34,694 nt of DNA from CAZDQL01 sp964507325 (lineage in GTDB: Bacteria > Planctomycetota > UBA1135 > GCA-002686595), in assembly GCA_964507325.1 (NCBI GenBank), contig CAZDQL010000070.1, positions 1-34,694 of the forward strand. The letters run 5' to 3'. A program made the position numbers and the translations under genes. Below the pieces are notes generated by a model. The model had not been told where the DNA came from. It made no database searches and saw nothing but the letters and a program-made list of their open reading frames with translations. Shown piece by piece: positions 1 to 7,366 of this stretch (position 1 is the stretch's first letter; the number at the start of each line of letters is the position of its first letter).

Positions 1-111
1 TTCCGCGCCCGAGCAAAGTTAGGGAAACTTGAGGCACTTATGTGGCACTCGCCGTCCGCCGCTACCAACGCTCATTGCCTCGAGTTTCCCTAACTTTGCT
101 CGGGCGCGGAA
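1..111. repeat. Long near-perfect inverted repeat at window edge, beside tRNA-Arg
   Basis: Bases 1-36 and 76-111 are reverse complements over 36 positions with one mismatch (30 against 82). The outer 29 bases are perfect, and the two arms flank a 39-base centre (37-75). The right arm ends 7 bases beyond the encoded CCA of the adjacent tRNA-Arg, on its 3' side. The repeat begins at base 1, so it may continue beyond the window. Possible readings are an end of an integrated element next to a tRNA, an extended hairpin downstream of the tRNA, or a fold-back artefact at a contig end. There is no T-run to suggest a simple intrinsic terminator. Confidence 0.85.
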
Positions 112-118
112 GTTACGC

Positions 119-195
119 TGGCGCGCCCGGCAGGATTCGAACCTGCGACCCCCGGTTTAGGAAACCGGTGCTCTATCCTACTGAGCTACGGGCGC
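119..195 (-). tRNA. tRNA-Arg (anticodon CCU)
   Basis: The reverse strand folds as a full cloverleaf. It has a 7-bp acceptor stem (189-195 with 123-129), a D stem GCTC/GAGC, an anticodon stem CCGGT/ACCGG and loop TTCCTAA with anticodon CCT. The T stem is GCAGG/CCTGC with loop TTCGAAT, and the discriminator is G. The 3' CCA is genome-encoded (119-121), giving 77 nt in all. CCU reads AGG, a rare Arg codon in G+C-rich genomes. The long inverted repeat begins 7 bases past its 3' end, the side where site-specific integrases often insert. Confidence 0.97.
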
Positions 196-331
196 TTGGG
201 CCGCAGGGTACTCGGATCACCACGCGACGGCCAGCGCCCAGAACCGCGTATCGGCTGCGCGCTACGGCCCGCAGCCACCTCGAGCCGCACCTCATGGCGC
301 CGTGGAGCCGCGGGCCGAGAGAGCGAGAAGT

Positions 332-361
332 CCCCCCGAAACTCGGCGGAGCCTCGGGGGG
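332..361 (-). terminator. Putative terminator hairpin after the 397-3048 gene
   Basis: An 8-bp perfect inverted repeat (332-339 with 354-361, mostly C:G) encloses a 14-base loop that contains a smaller 3-bp stem. It lies 35 bases beyond the stop of the leftward gene that ends at 397 and before the tRNA. There is no clear U-tract, so intrinsic termination is plausible but not certain. The rest of 196-396 shows nothing recognisable. Confidence 0.4.
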
Positions 362-396
362 ATAGGGCCCTCTCTCCGGATGGAGGCTCTTCGCGA

Positions 397-3048
397 CTAT
401 CCCCCCGCGAACATCGACAGCTCCTTCTCTTGCTCGAGCAGCACCTCCGTCAGCGCCTCGACGTGCTTGACGTGCAACCGCCCCCCAGCGAGTGCCTCCT
501 TGAACTCCGCGTGAGCTTCGACGACCGGGGCGCAGTCCCCGTCGACGATGAACGCCACCACCAAGCCCACTTCGATCAGGAGCTTCAGGCCATCCCCCCG
601 GTCGGCTGGATCGATCGGGAACTCGAGGATCTCGCGCAAGGGGCGCAGGCCGCCGCGCTGGTGCAGGTTCTCTAGCGACCAGGCGCGCGCCCACCAGGGG
701 TCTCCGTCCCCGGAGACGGTCTCGTCGTGGAAGTAGCGTTCGGCGTAGACGGCGCCTCCGTACCTCAGCCACTCGGGGAGCGTCTTCTCCTCCGCGTAGG
801 CCGCGTAGTGCCCTGGCCCCGGCCCCTTCGACAGGGCTGCCTTCACCGCCTTCGGACACGGATCGAGGGCGTCCGCGTAGGAAAGACCGACGGCCAGCCG
901 CGCCGCGTGAACACCGTAGGCGTCCCCATGCGGATGGAGGGAGTCCCAGTAGCACACACCCTGACCACGGAAGACTCGCTCCCCGTCCTCGTAGGGAAAC
1001 CAGCTCTCCGCGAAGAAGGCGCTATGGATGACGTGCAGACCACCCGCGTGGCTCGGTGGGCGTCGGCCCTCGGGGGCGCCGAGGGCGAAGCGGTCGTACT
1101 GCTCCTCGTCGCGCAGGACCAGGACGGAGAGCGGCAGAGGCGGCTCCGCTCCGAAGACGCGGCGCAGGTCCTTCAGGGCGCGACGCATTTCGTGTGCGGC
1201 GCGCAGGGCGGCGGCGCGGTCGGCGGTGGAGTGGACCAGCACCTCGGCGTCGGGGATGCGCCACATCGAGTCCAACCGCGCGCGGCGGCGGTTGGCCTGG
1301 TCGAGGGTCAGCCACTCGCCCTGCACGCGCCAGAGGCCGTGGTCGGCGCGCTCCGCCTCCTCCGGCTCGATCCACTCCAGGTCCTGGAGCACCCAACCCT
1401 CCGACAGGCGGCGGCGATCCTCGGGGGTGAGCCACTGACCCGTCTCGTGGTCCTTGACGCGACCCTTCGTGAGCAGCGAGCGCTCGTCGCGGTGCATCCA
1501 GAGACCCTTGTACTCGACGTGCCCCTTGGCGCTCGCGATCTCCTCGTCCTGACCGCGCCGAAAACGCTCCAACGCCCACTCGGAGGTGAACCACTGCTCT
1601 GGCGAGCGGCGGTGGCCGAGGGCGGCTCGGGCGGCTTCGTGGTCGTGGTCCTGGCGCAGGAGGCGCTGCAGCACGCCCCGGCCCACTTCCTCGCGGCCAG
1701 TGGTGGCGCACCACTCGTGGAGGGTCCAGAGGCGCTCGACGTCGTTGCCCGCTTCGGTGAGGGACTTCTGGAAGGCGGCGTCCTCCGGCGACGCGACCCC
1801 CAGCAGGCTGGGAGAGACCTCCCCGCTGGCGTCGATCACCACTTCTGCCACGTACACGCACCCGGCGTCGCTCGTGCGGTCGTCTAGCAGGTCGAGGGTG
1901 GTCGGGAGGTAGCGCGGGACGCGTACCTCGTGGCGCTCATCGCCGATCAGGATCTCGACCGGTTCGTCCAGGTCGACCAGGGCGTCGTTGAGGAACAGGG
2001 TCAGCTTGGAGACGCCCGTGCTCTCCAGGCGGATGGAGTTCTCCTCTCGGTCGACCGTCGCGACGCCGCGGCACACGGCGGCGGAGGGGGCGACCCGCAG
2101 CCAGTAGGTGCGCGTGGGGAAGAAGAGCTTCCCGGGCACGACGGTGATGGTGGTGGGATGGGTCTCGCGGGGGTGGCTCAGGATCCAGTTCCAGATCTCG
2201 GGCTCCCCCGCGGTGGGGTCGAGGGTGCAGTGCTCGATCCCCGCGGCCGCGGCGGCCTCCTGGAACGCTCGGGCGCGAGCGCCGGCGCCGGCGAAGTAGG
2301 TGGGGAGGTTGCCGTAGTTGTCCACCCCCATCTCCCCCGCGTCCCCGGCGCGACCGATCACTCCGGCGAAGCGCTGCGGCCCGTAGTTGCCCGCGGCCAG
2401 CGCCGCCGGCACGCCCTTGCCCGTCCCCACCGCGTACACCCGATCGGGATCGACGGCGAAGCGCTCGGTCGCCAGGCGGTAGGCGTTCAGGACGTGGCCC
2501 AGGCCGCCGCGCCGGCCGTCGACCATGAGCTGGTCCCACTCGCCCAGGTCGGAGGGCATCGCGGGGCAGACGAGCACGGCTTCCTCCAAGATCTCCCGCT
2601 GCTTCCACCAGTCGCGCAGGTGCCGGGCGGGCGGCTCCCCCTCGTCGGGGATCGTGAGCAAGAGCGGGTAGACGCGGCCCGCCGGGTCGTAGTCCTTCGG
2701 CAGGCGGTAGGCAAACTTCAGGTCGCCTCCAAAGTCCTCCACTGTGACCTTGCCCTTGCGCACCTTCACGCGGTCGTAGCCGCGCGAGAGCCAGAACGCC
2801 CGACCGAGGTCGGCGCAGGCGCGCAGGGGGTGGCCCACTCGGCCCTTGCGGGCGAGCTGCGAGAGGGTGGTCGTCAGGCGCGACTGCGCCTCTTCGACCC
2901 CGGACGCGGAGGCGCGCGCCTCGAAGTACTCGGCCAGGTGCCCGCCGAGGGGTACCAGGTCGGCGTCGGTGAAGTTCCGCCCGTCTCCCCCCTGGGAGAG
3001 GGCGGGGGCGGCGATCAGGACCAGGGTGAGGAGGACACGGAGGGGCAT
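397..3048 (-). CDS. Secreted protein with esterase-like and peptidase-MA-like regions, both probably inactive
   Basis: An 883-residue exported protein. The N-terminus (about 1-18) is a Sec signal peptide, hydrophobic and ending in an A-L-S-Q cleavage-like site. Residues about 110-300 resemble the alpha/beta-hydrolase fold of PHB-depolymerase/dienelactone-hydrolase-type esterases (strand YPLLLTIPDEG, then an elbow in VYAVGTGKG). The elbow position that should be the nucleophilic Ser is Gly210 (G-T-G-K-G). The C-terminal third (from about 640) resembles the gluzincin/peptidase-MA-like domains of planctomycete exported proteins. Where HEXXH would be expected there is only HAARL, so zinc catalysis is doubtful. 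The start ATG has no Shine-Dalgarno upstream. The gene lies 79 bases after the 3128-4978 gene on the same strand, so it may be last in that operon. A binding, scaffold or accessory role is inferred; the true function is unknown. Confidence 0.88.
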   Translation of the reverse strand: MPLRVLLTLVLIAAPALSQGGDGRNFTDADLVPLGGHLAEYFEARASASGVEEAQSRLTTTLSQLARKGRVGHPLRACADLGRAFWLSRGYDRVKVRKGKVTVEDFGGDLKFAYRLPKDYDPAGRVYPLLLTIPDEGEPPARHLRDWWKQREILEEAVLVCPAMPSDLGEWDQLMVDGRRGGLGHVLNAYRLATERFAVDPDRVYAVGTGKGVPAALAAGNYGPQRFAGVIGRAGDAGEMGVDNYGNLPTYFAGAGARARAFQEAAAAAGIEHCTLDPTAGEPEIWNWILSHPRETHPTTITVVPGKLFFPTRTYWLRVAPSAAVCRGVATVDREENSIRLESTGVSKLTLFLNDALVDLDEPVEILIGDERHEVRVPRYLPTTLDLLDDRTSDAGCVYVAEVVIDASGEVSPSLLGVASPEDAAFQKSLTEAGNDVERLWTLHEWCATTGREEVGRGVLQRLLRQDHDHEAARAALGHRRSPEQWFTSEWALERFRRGQDEEIASAKGHVEYKGLWMHRDERSLLTKGRVKDHETGQWLTPEDRRRLSEGWVLQDLEWIEPEEAERADHGLWRVQGEWLTLDQANRRRARLDSMWRIPDAEVLVHSTADRAAALRAAHEMRRALKDLRRVFGAEPPLPLSVLVLRDEEQYDRFALGAPEGRRPPSHAGGLHVIHSAFFAESWFPYEDGERVFRGQGVCYWDSLHPHGDAYGVHAARLAVGLSYADALDPCPKAVKAALSKGPGPGHYAAYAEEKTLPEWLRYGGAVYAERYFHDETVSGDGDPWWARAWSLENLHQRGGLRPLREILEFPIDPADRGDGLKLLIEVGLVVAFIVDGDCAPVVEAHAEFKEALAGGRLHVKHVEALTEVLLEQEKELSMFAGG

Positions 3049-3115
3049 CGGAGGAGGCCGGTTCTAGGACTTGCTAGCCCGGATGATCCAGGAGGTCACA
3101 GGGGCAAGGAAGGGC

Positions 3116-3130
3116 TAGGGGGAACCCCTA
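3116..3130 (-). terminator. Small hairpin overlapping the stop codon of the phosphoesterase gene
   Basis: A 6-bp inverted repeat with a 3-base loop (3116-3121 with 3125-3130) includes the TAG stop of the leftward gene and is followed on that strand by pyrimidine-rich sequence. It could attenuate transcription into the 397-3048 gene or be chance. The remaining bases up to 3048 show no convincing promoter. Confidence 0.25.
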
Positions 3131-4978
3131 CTGGAAGCGCAGCACCCCGAACATCCTCGGCTGGTGGTTCCGGCCGAAGAGCGGGGGGAGCTGCTGCACC
3201 TCCCCGTTCGAAGCCCGATTGCGCGCCAGGGCGAAGCCCCACTCGCGACCGGGCTGCGCTGCGGGCGCGTTCAGGTTCGCCCAGGGGATGGCGATCTCCA
3301 CCGTCCAGGAGGCCTCGTCGCGCCCCGTCGCCACCAGCGGGTTCAGCTCGAAGGTGGTGTCGAAGACGTGGCCGTCGAAGGTCACGCCCGCCGCGTTGAC
3401 GACCAGTTGGACGTAGGTCTCCCGGTCGAGGTTCGTGTCCAGGAAGACCTCGATCGAATCGTCGGCCCAGACGGAGCCGTCGTGCTCGGTCACCCGCGTC
3501 CGGATGCCGGCCGGGTCCGGTTCGTGACAGACGACGGCCAGGTAGAGGTGCTCGCTGTCGTAGGTGAAGAGGGCCTCCGTGGCCACCGACGGCTTCCCGA
3601 TGGTCTGCATCTCCCGGAAACCGCGCTCCCTCTCGACGACCCGCCAGGCCGCGTCGTCCAGTCGGCCGTCGATCGCGGGGGAGGACTCGCTTTGCGAGAC
3701 GAACACCATCCACGGGAAGAGGCAGCGGACCAGCTCCTGGGTGGGGAGCTGGAACTCGCAGTCCAGCTCGCTCGCCGCGTAGAAGCGGGCCTCGCAGACC
3801 GGGGGGGAGAGCTCGCTCTCGGACGCGTACTCCACGACGAAGGCCAACTCCTCCGACGCCCCCGGCGGCACGCTCCCCGACACCTCCCTGGGGACGATCT
3901 TCCAGTCGTCCTGCGTCCACGCGAGGTCGTACTGCAAGGGATGGTGAAAGGGGTTCTCGAAGCGGAGGAGGAAGCCGGTCGCGGCTGCGCCGGGTGCGAA
4001 GCGGACGTCCTTCAGGAAGCCCTCCTCCGCGTACAGCCTCGCGAGCCCCGCCTCGGTCAGCACGTCCGCGCTGTGGATCGCGTCCGTCTCGATGTTCGCG
4101 ATCACCGGCCCCTCGTCGGTCATCGTCACCCACACCGCGTGGTCGAACTCGCCGAAGCGGGTGCCGCGCAGTTGGCTGCCGCCGCCGGTGGTGGCGAGCA
4201 CCAAGTACCGTCGGTCGTGGCGCTCGAACTGCGTGTAGCGGTGCATGTGCCCCGCGAACACGGTGTAGTCCCGCCCCGCTAGAGCGGCCTCGACCTCCGT
4301 GAAGCCGGTGTCCCGCCCCGCGAACACCTCCTCACCCGTCTCGGTCCACTCCTGCTCGTACACCCACAGGGGTTGATGCATGAAGACCAGCGTCCAACGC
4401 ACGTCCCGGTGCCGCTCCAGGGTCGCCTTGGCCCAGGCGATCTGCTCGTCGCTGAGGTAGCGGTCCGGGCTGCGGTACGCGAGCCCGGGGGTCTCCTGGG
4501 AGTTCAGGCACAGGAAGAGCACGTCCCGGTAGACGAAGGAGTAGTAGCTGCGGCCGTAGAGCTCCTCCCACAGCTCGGCCATCACCTGGTTCGAGATGTC
4601 GTGGTTGCCCGGCAGGTAGAAGAAGGGCATCTCGAAGTACTCGACGAAGGAGTTGAACTCCTTCCACTCCGCCATCACGGCCTCCCGATCCTCCGTGTAG
4701 CCCTCGATCAGGTCCCCCACCGACATCACGAACTCGGGGCGCAGGAGGTTGAGCTTCCGCGCGGCGTCGGGGAACACCCCCGGCCGATGGCCGCCGGTGC
4801 GGTCGGTGACGATGGCGAACTGGAAGTGGTCCGGGTCGTTGGAGAACCGCTCGTGGGACCAGGGGCGCCGGGTGGCGTCGACGTCGTGGGTGAAGACGGG
4901 AGAGCCGCATCCGCCGAGGAGGAGGAGGGCGGCAATGGAGCGCAGCGGGGCGAAGCGGTCCTGACTCCGGACCTCCAT
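3128..4978 (-). CDS. Calcineurin-like metallophosphoesterase lipoprotein with C-terminal CBM9-like domain
   Basis: A 616-residue predicted lipoprotein. A hydrophobic N-terminus ends in the lipobox LLGGC, with lipidation expected on Cys24. Residues about 50-300 are a calcineurin-type metallophosphoesterase with the metal-ligand series TDRTGGH, GDLIEG, GNHD, FMHQP and GHMHR, all of which look intact. Such enzymes hydrolyse phosphomonoesters or diesters with two bound metals; the substrate is unknown. Residues about 430-616 (starting near PAIDGRLDDAAW) match the CBM9-like/DUF1083 beta-sandwich, often appended to exported planctomycete enzymes and presumed to bind carbohydrate. The start ATG overlaps the stop of the upstream gene by one base (TGATG), a classic translational-coupling junction. 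It therefore belongs to the same operon as the SMP-30/EEP fusion, and both probably act on phosphoester or sugar-phosphate substrates outside the cytoplasm (inference). Confidence 0.93.
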   Translation of the reverse strand: MEVRSQDRFAPLRSIAALLLLGGCGSPVFTHDVDATRRPWSHERFSNDPDHFQFAIVTDRTGGHRPGVFPDAARKLNLLRPEFVMSVGDLIEGYTEDREAVMAEWKEFNSFVEYFEMPFFYLPGNHDISNQVMAELWEELYGRSYYSFVYRDVLFLCLNSQETPGLAYRSPDRYLSDEQIAWAKATLERHRDVRWTLVFMHQPLWVYEQEWTETGEEVFAGRDTGFTEVEAALAGRDYTVFAGHMHRYTQFERHDRRYLVLATTGGGSQLRGTRFGEFDHAVWVTMTDEGPVIANIETDAIHSADVLTEAGLARLYAEEGFLKDVRFAPGAAATGFLLRFENPFHHPLQYDLAWTQDDWKIVPREVSGSVPPGASEELAFVVEYASESELSPPVCEARFYAASELDCEFQLPTQELVRCLFPWMVFVSQSESSPAIDGRLDDAAWRVVERERGFREMQTIGKPSVATEALFTYDSEHLYLAVVCHEPDPAGIRTRVTEHDGSVWADDSIEVFLDTNLDRETYVQLVVNAAGVTFDGHVFDTTFELNPLVATGRDEASWTVEIAIPWANLNAPAAQPGREWGFALARNRASNGEVQQLPPLFGRNHQPRMFGVLRFQ

Positions 4979-7296
4979 CAGCGCTCCTCCCTCGCGGGAG
5001 TTCCGAGCCGCAGGATCGCCAGCGACGCCGCGTGGTCGCTCGGCCAGCCCTCCGGATGCTTGTTCAGGATGTACGCGTTCTCGACGTGCCAGCGGGAGCC
5101 GCGGACGTAGACGTAGTCGATGCGGTCCTGGTGGCTGTCGGGAAACTCCGGCGACCAGGTGAGCCCGGGGTATTCGACCGGGTCGGGGTGGGCGGCGCGG
5201 TAGGTGTCCACGAAGTCGGCCTCGGCCATCGCGCAGCTCACCGGCCAGGCGACGACGCGGCCGGCGTGGTTCTCCAGCTCCGCCGCGGCCGGCGTCCAGT
5301 CGAGGTGCGAGCCGCTGTTGAAGTCACCGCCCACGATCACGGGCACGTCCGGCGTCTTCGCCAGGTGGGGCATGAGCTCCGCGAGGATGGCGCGCATCTC
5401 CTTCCCGCGCGTCTGGTCGTCGGCGGCGGCGATCTCGTCGGCCGTGGCGCCCTCCTCGAGCAGCTTCTGCACGCTCGGCAGGTGGTTGATCCAGAGCGAG
5501 TAGGCCTGCACCTCGACGCCGGGGCGCAGCTCGATCGTCACCCCGCCGAAGCGGAAGGGGGGGCCGAGTTGGTGGACGTCGACGATCGGGAAGCGGCTCA
5601 TCACCGACAGGTTGCTCGAGCGCAGGTAGTAGTCGAAGCCGAGGCGGCCGCTGATGCGCGGGCCGCTGCCGTAGGTCTCCTGCATCAGCACGATGTCCGC
5701 GCCGCAGGCCTCGATCACCTCGTGGACGCGCTGGACCCCTTCGTCGCGACCCTTGCGCCGACCGCCGTGCCAGATGTTCCAGGCCAGGACGCGCAGGGGG
5801 CGACCGTTCCATACGGCGTCCGGTGCCGGGCGTCTCTCTTCCCCGAAGTGCGAGGCGAACTCGTCTGCGACCTGGGTGCGAGGGATGACCCCCGGCTCCA
5901 CGCGGATGTCGTCGACGTCCACGCCGTCGGAGGCGATCTGGATCTCGTCCGACCCGGAGTCGAGGCTGCCGAGCCCACCCAGGTCGTGGAGCGCCACGCG
6001 GCGGCCGTCGTGGAAGAGGTGCGCGACGCCGCGCTCGCGGTCGATCGAGAAGCCGATCTCGTGCCAGCGCCCGTCGGCGATCCCCTGGTCGCGCGCCTCG
6101 GGCCGATGGTCGAGGCGGTACTTCCCGTCGCCGACGTTCCACGTCCAGGCCCCGTCGGGGAGCACGCTCAGCGCGAAGCCGGCGGCGCTCCCCGACTCCC
6201 GACCGAGGCCGTACGCGTTGTTCGTCGTGTAGTCGTGGATCTCGCCAGCGGTCCAGTCCTTGTTGGCGGCGAGGGTCGGGAGGCCCTCGGGCGCCTCGTC
6301 GATCCGAACCTTCATCCGCAGGGTGAAGCTCCCCGACAGGTCGACGTCGTCGGGGATGCGAGGCGCCTTCGCCGGCGCGCGGAAGTCCCGCCCCGGCGTG
6401 TCCACCTCGACCGAGTAGAGCGACGTGCGGGCGGTGATGAAGAGGGTCTTGCCCTCCGGACCGCCGAAGCAGAGGTTGCTCGGGGACTCGGGGACGGGGA
6501 TGCGGCCGATCAGGCGCCCGGTGGGGGCGAAGACGTGGACGCCGTCTCCGGCGCTGGAGAAGAGGCGGCCCTTGACGTCGCAGCGGATGCCGTCGGGGCC
6601 GCCGACGTCGATCATGCAGAAGAGCTCACCGTTGCTCAGCGCGCCGTCCACGGCGACATCGAAGACGCGGATGTGCCGCGGCCTGCCGGAGTCGGCGACG
6701 TAGAGCTTCTTCTCGTCGGGCGACAGGGCCAGGCCGTTGGGCATGACGAAGTCGTCGACGACGATGAAGACGTCGCCCGTCTGCGGTTCGTAGCAATAGA
6801 CGTTGTTCTCTTCGATCTCGCGCTCGCGCCCATCCAGGCCGTAGTGGGGATCGGTGAACCAGATGGTCCCGTCGGAGCGGATGACGAGGTCGTTCGGAGA
6901 GTTGAACTTGAGGCCCTCGAAGTCCGCGATGAGGGTTTCGATGTTGCCCTCCGCGTCCGTGCGCGTGACGGTGCGGGAGCCGTGCTCGCAGGTGACCAGC
7001 CGCCCCTGCATGTCGAGGCGGTTGCCGTTCGCCTTGTGCGACGGCTTGCGGAAGGTCCAGAGCTCCCCGTCCTTCCACGCCTTCAGCTCGTCGCGGGGGA
7101 TGTCGCTGAAGATCAGGCACTCCCCCTCGGGCATCCACACCGGCCCCTCGGTGAAGCCCATTCCCGTGGCGAGCTTCACGACCTCGCCCACGGGGGCGTA
7201 GGCGGGCTGCAGCTCCTCCTGGTCCTGGAGCGGGGAGAAGGAGCAGAACAGCGCGGCGGCGAGGCCGCCGAGCAGGGCGTGGGTCCGTCGGCTCAT
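4978..7296 (-). CDS. Exported SMP-30/gluconolactonase - LamG - EEP phosphodiesterase fusion
   Basis: A 772-residue three-domain protein. The chosen start has AGGAG 6 bases upstream and begins a signal peptide (MSRRTHALLGGLAAAL...). The open frame continues 26 codons upstream, but that extension is not signal-like. Residues about 35-330 are an SMP-30/gluconolactonase beta-propeller (FTEGPVW, SPNDLVI, MPNGLALSPDE motifs), a family of lactone-hydrolysing or calcium-binding enzymes. Residues about 335-480 look like a LamG/concanavalin-type sandwich. Residues about 495-770 are an endonuclease/exonuclease/phosphatase domain with apparently complete catalytic motifs: LAWNIW, LMQET, GGDFNS, DRIDYVY and a final SDH. 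EEP enzymes cleave phosphodiesters. The signal peptide argues for an extracytoplasmic role. The stop overlaps the start of the metallophosphoesterase gene. The individual families are secure; the combined substrate is not. Confidence 0.93.
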   Translation of the reverse strand: MSRRTHALLGGLAAALFCSFSPLQDQEELQPAYAPVGEVVKLATGMGFTEGPVWMPEGECLIFSDIPRDELKAWKDGELWTFRKPSHKANGNRLDMQGRLVTCEHGSRTVTRTDAEGNIETLIADFEGLKFNSPNDLVIRSDGTIWFTDPHYGLDGREREIEENNVYCYEPQTGDVFIVVDDFVMPNGLALSPDEKKLYVADSGRPRHIRVFDVAVDGALSNGELFCMIDVGGPDGIRCDVKGRLFSSAGDGVHVFAPTGRLIGRIPVPESPSNLCFGGPEGKTLFITARTSLYSVEVDTPGRDFRAPAKAPRIPDDVDLSGSFTLRMKVRIDEAPEGLPTLAANKDWTAGEIHDYTTNNAYGLGRESGSAAGFALSVLPDGAWTWNVGDGKYRLDHRPEARDQGIADGRWHEIGFSIDRERGVAHLFHDGRRVALHDLGGLGSLDSGSDEIQIASDGVDVDDIRVEPGVIPRTQVADEFASHFGEERRPAPDAVWNGRPLRVLAWNIWHGGRRKGRDEGVQRVHEVIEACGADIVLMQETYGSGPRISGRLGFDYYLRSSNLSVMSRFPIVDVHQLGPPFRFGGVTIELRPGVEVQAYSLWINHLPSVQKLLEEGATADEIAAADDQTRGKEMRAILAELMPHLAKTPDVPVIVGGDFNSGSHLDWTPAAAELENHAGRVVAWPVSCAMAEADFVDTYRAAHPDPVEYPGLTWSPEFPDSHQDRIDYVYVRGSRWHVENAYILNKHPEGWPSDHAASLAILRLGTPAREER

Positions 7297-7331
7297 CGGT
7301 ATCTCCTGAGGTGCGCCGGGGCGAGTTCTGG

Positions 7332-7361
7332 AGGATACTCCGGGAGGACAAGGAGTATCCT
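7332..7361. promoter_or_regulatory. 10-bp perfect inverted repeat in a divergent intergenic region, covering the SGNH ribosome-binding site
   Basis: Bases 7332-7341 (AGGATACTCC) and 7352-7361 (GGAGTATCCT) are perfect reverse complements with a 10-base spacer. They lie in the 70-base gap between two divergent starts (7296 leftward, 7367 rightward). The right arm contains the GGAG that best serves as Shine-Dalgarno for the rightward SGNH gene. As DNA this could be an operator serving both genes; as RNA it would sequester the SGNH ribosome-binding site. Confidence 0.6.
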
Positions 7362-7366
7362 GCTTC

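Noticed and set aside
1..111. Integron attC site or CRISPR repeat
   Set aside because: The arms have GTT/AAC cores in the wrong order for attC, there is only one repeat pair, and no spacer series or integrase gene is present in the window.
42..365. Open frame of 107 codons across the tRNA
   Set aside because: Its middle (GRIRTCDPRFRKPVLYPTE) is the well-known spurious translation of the antisense strand of a tRNA-Arg; it also covers half the inverted repeat and the terminator hairpin.
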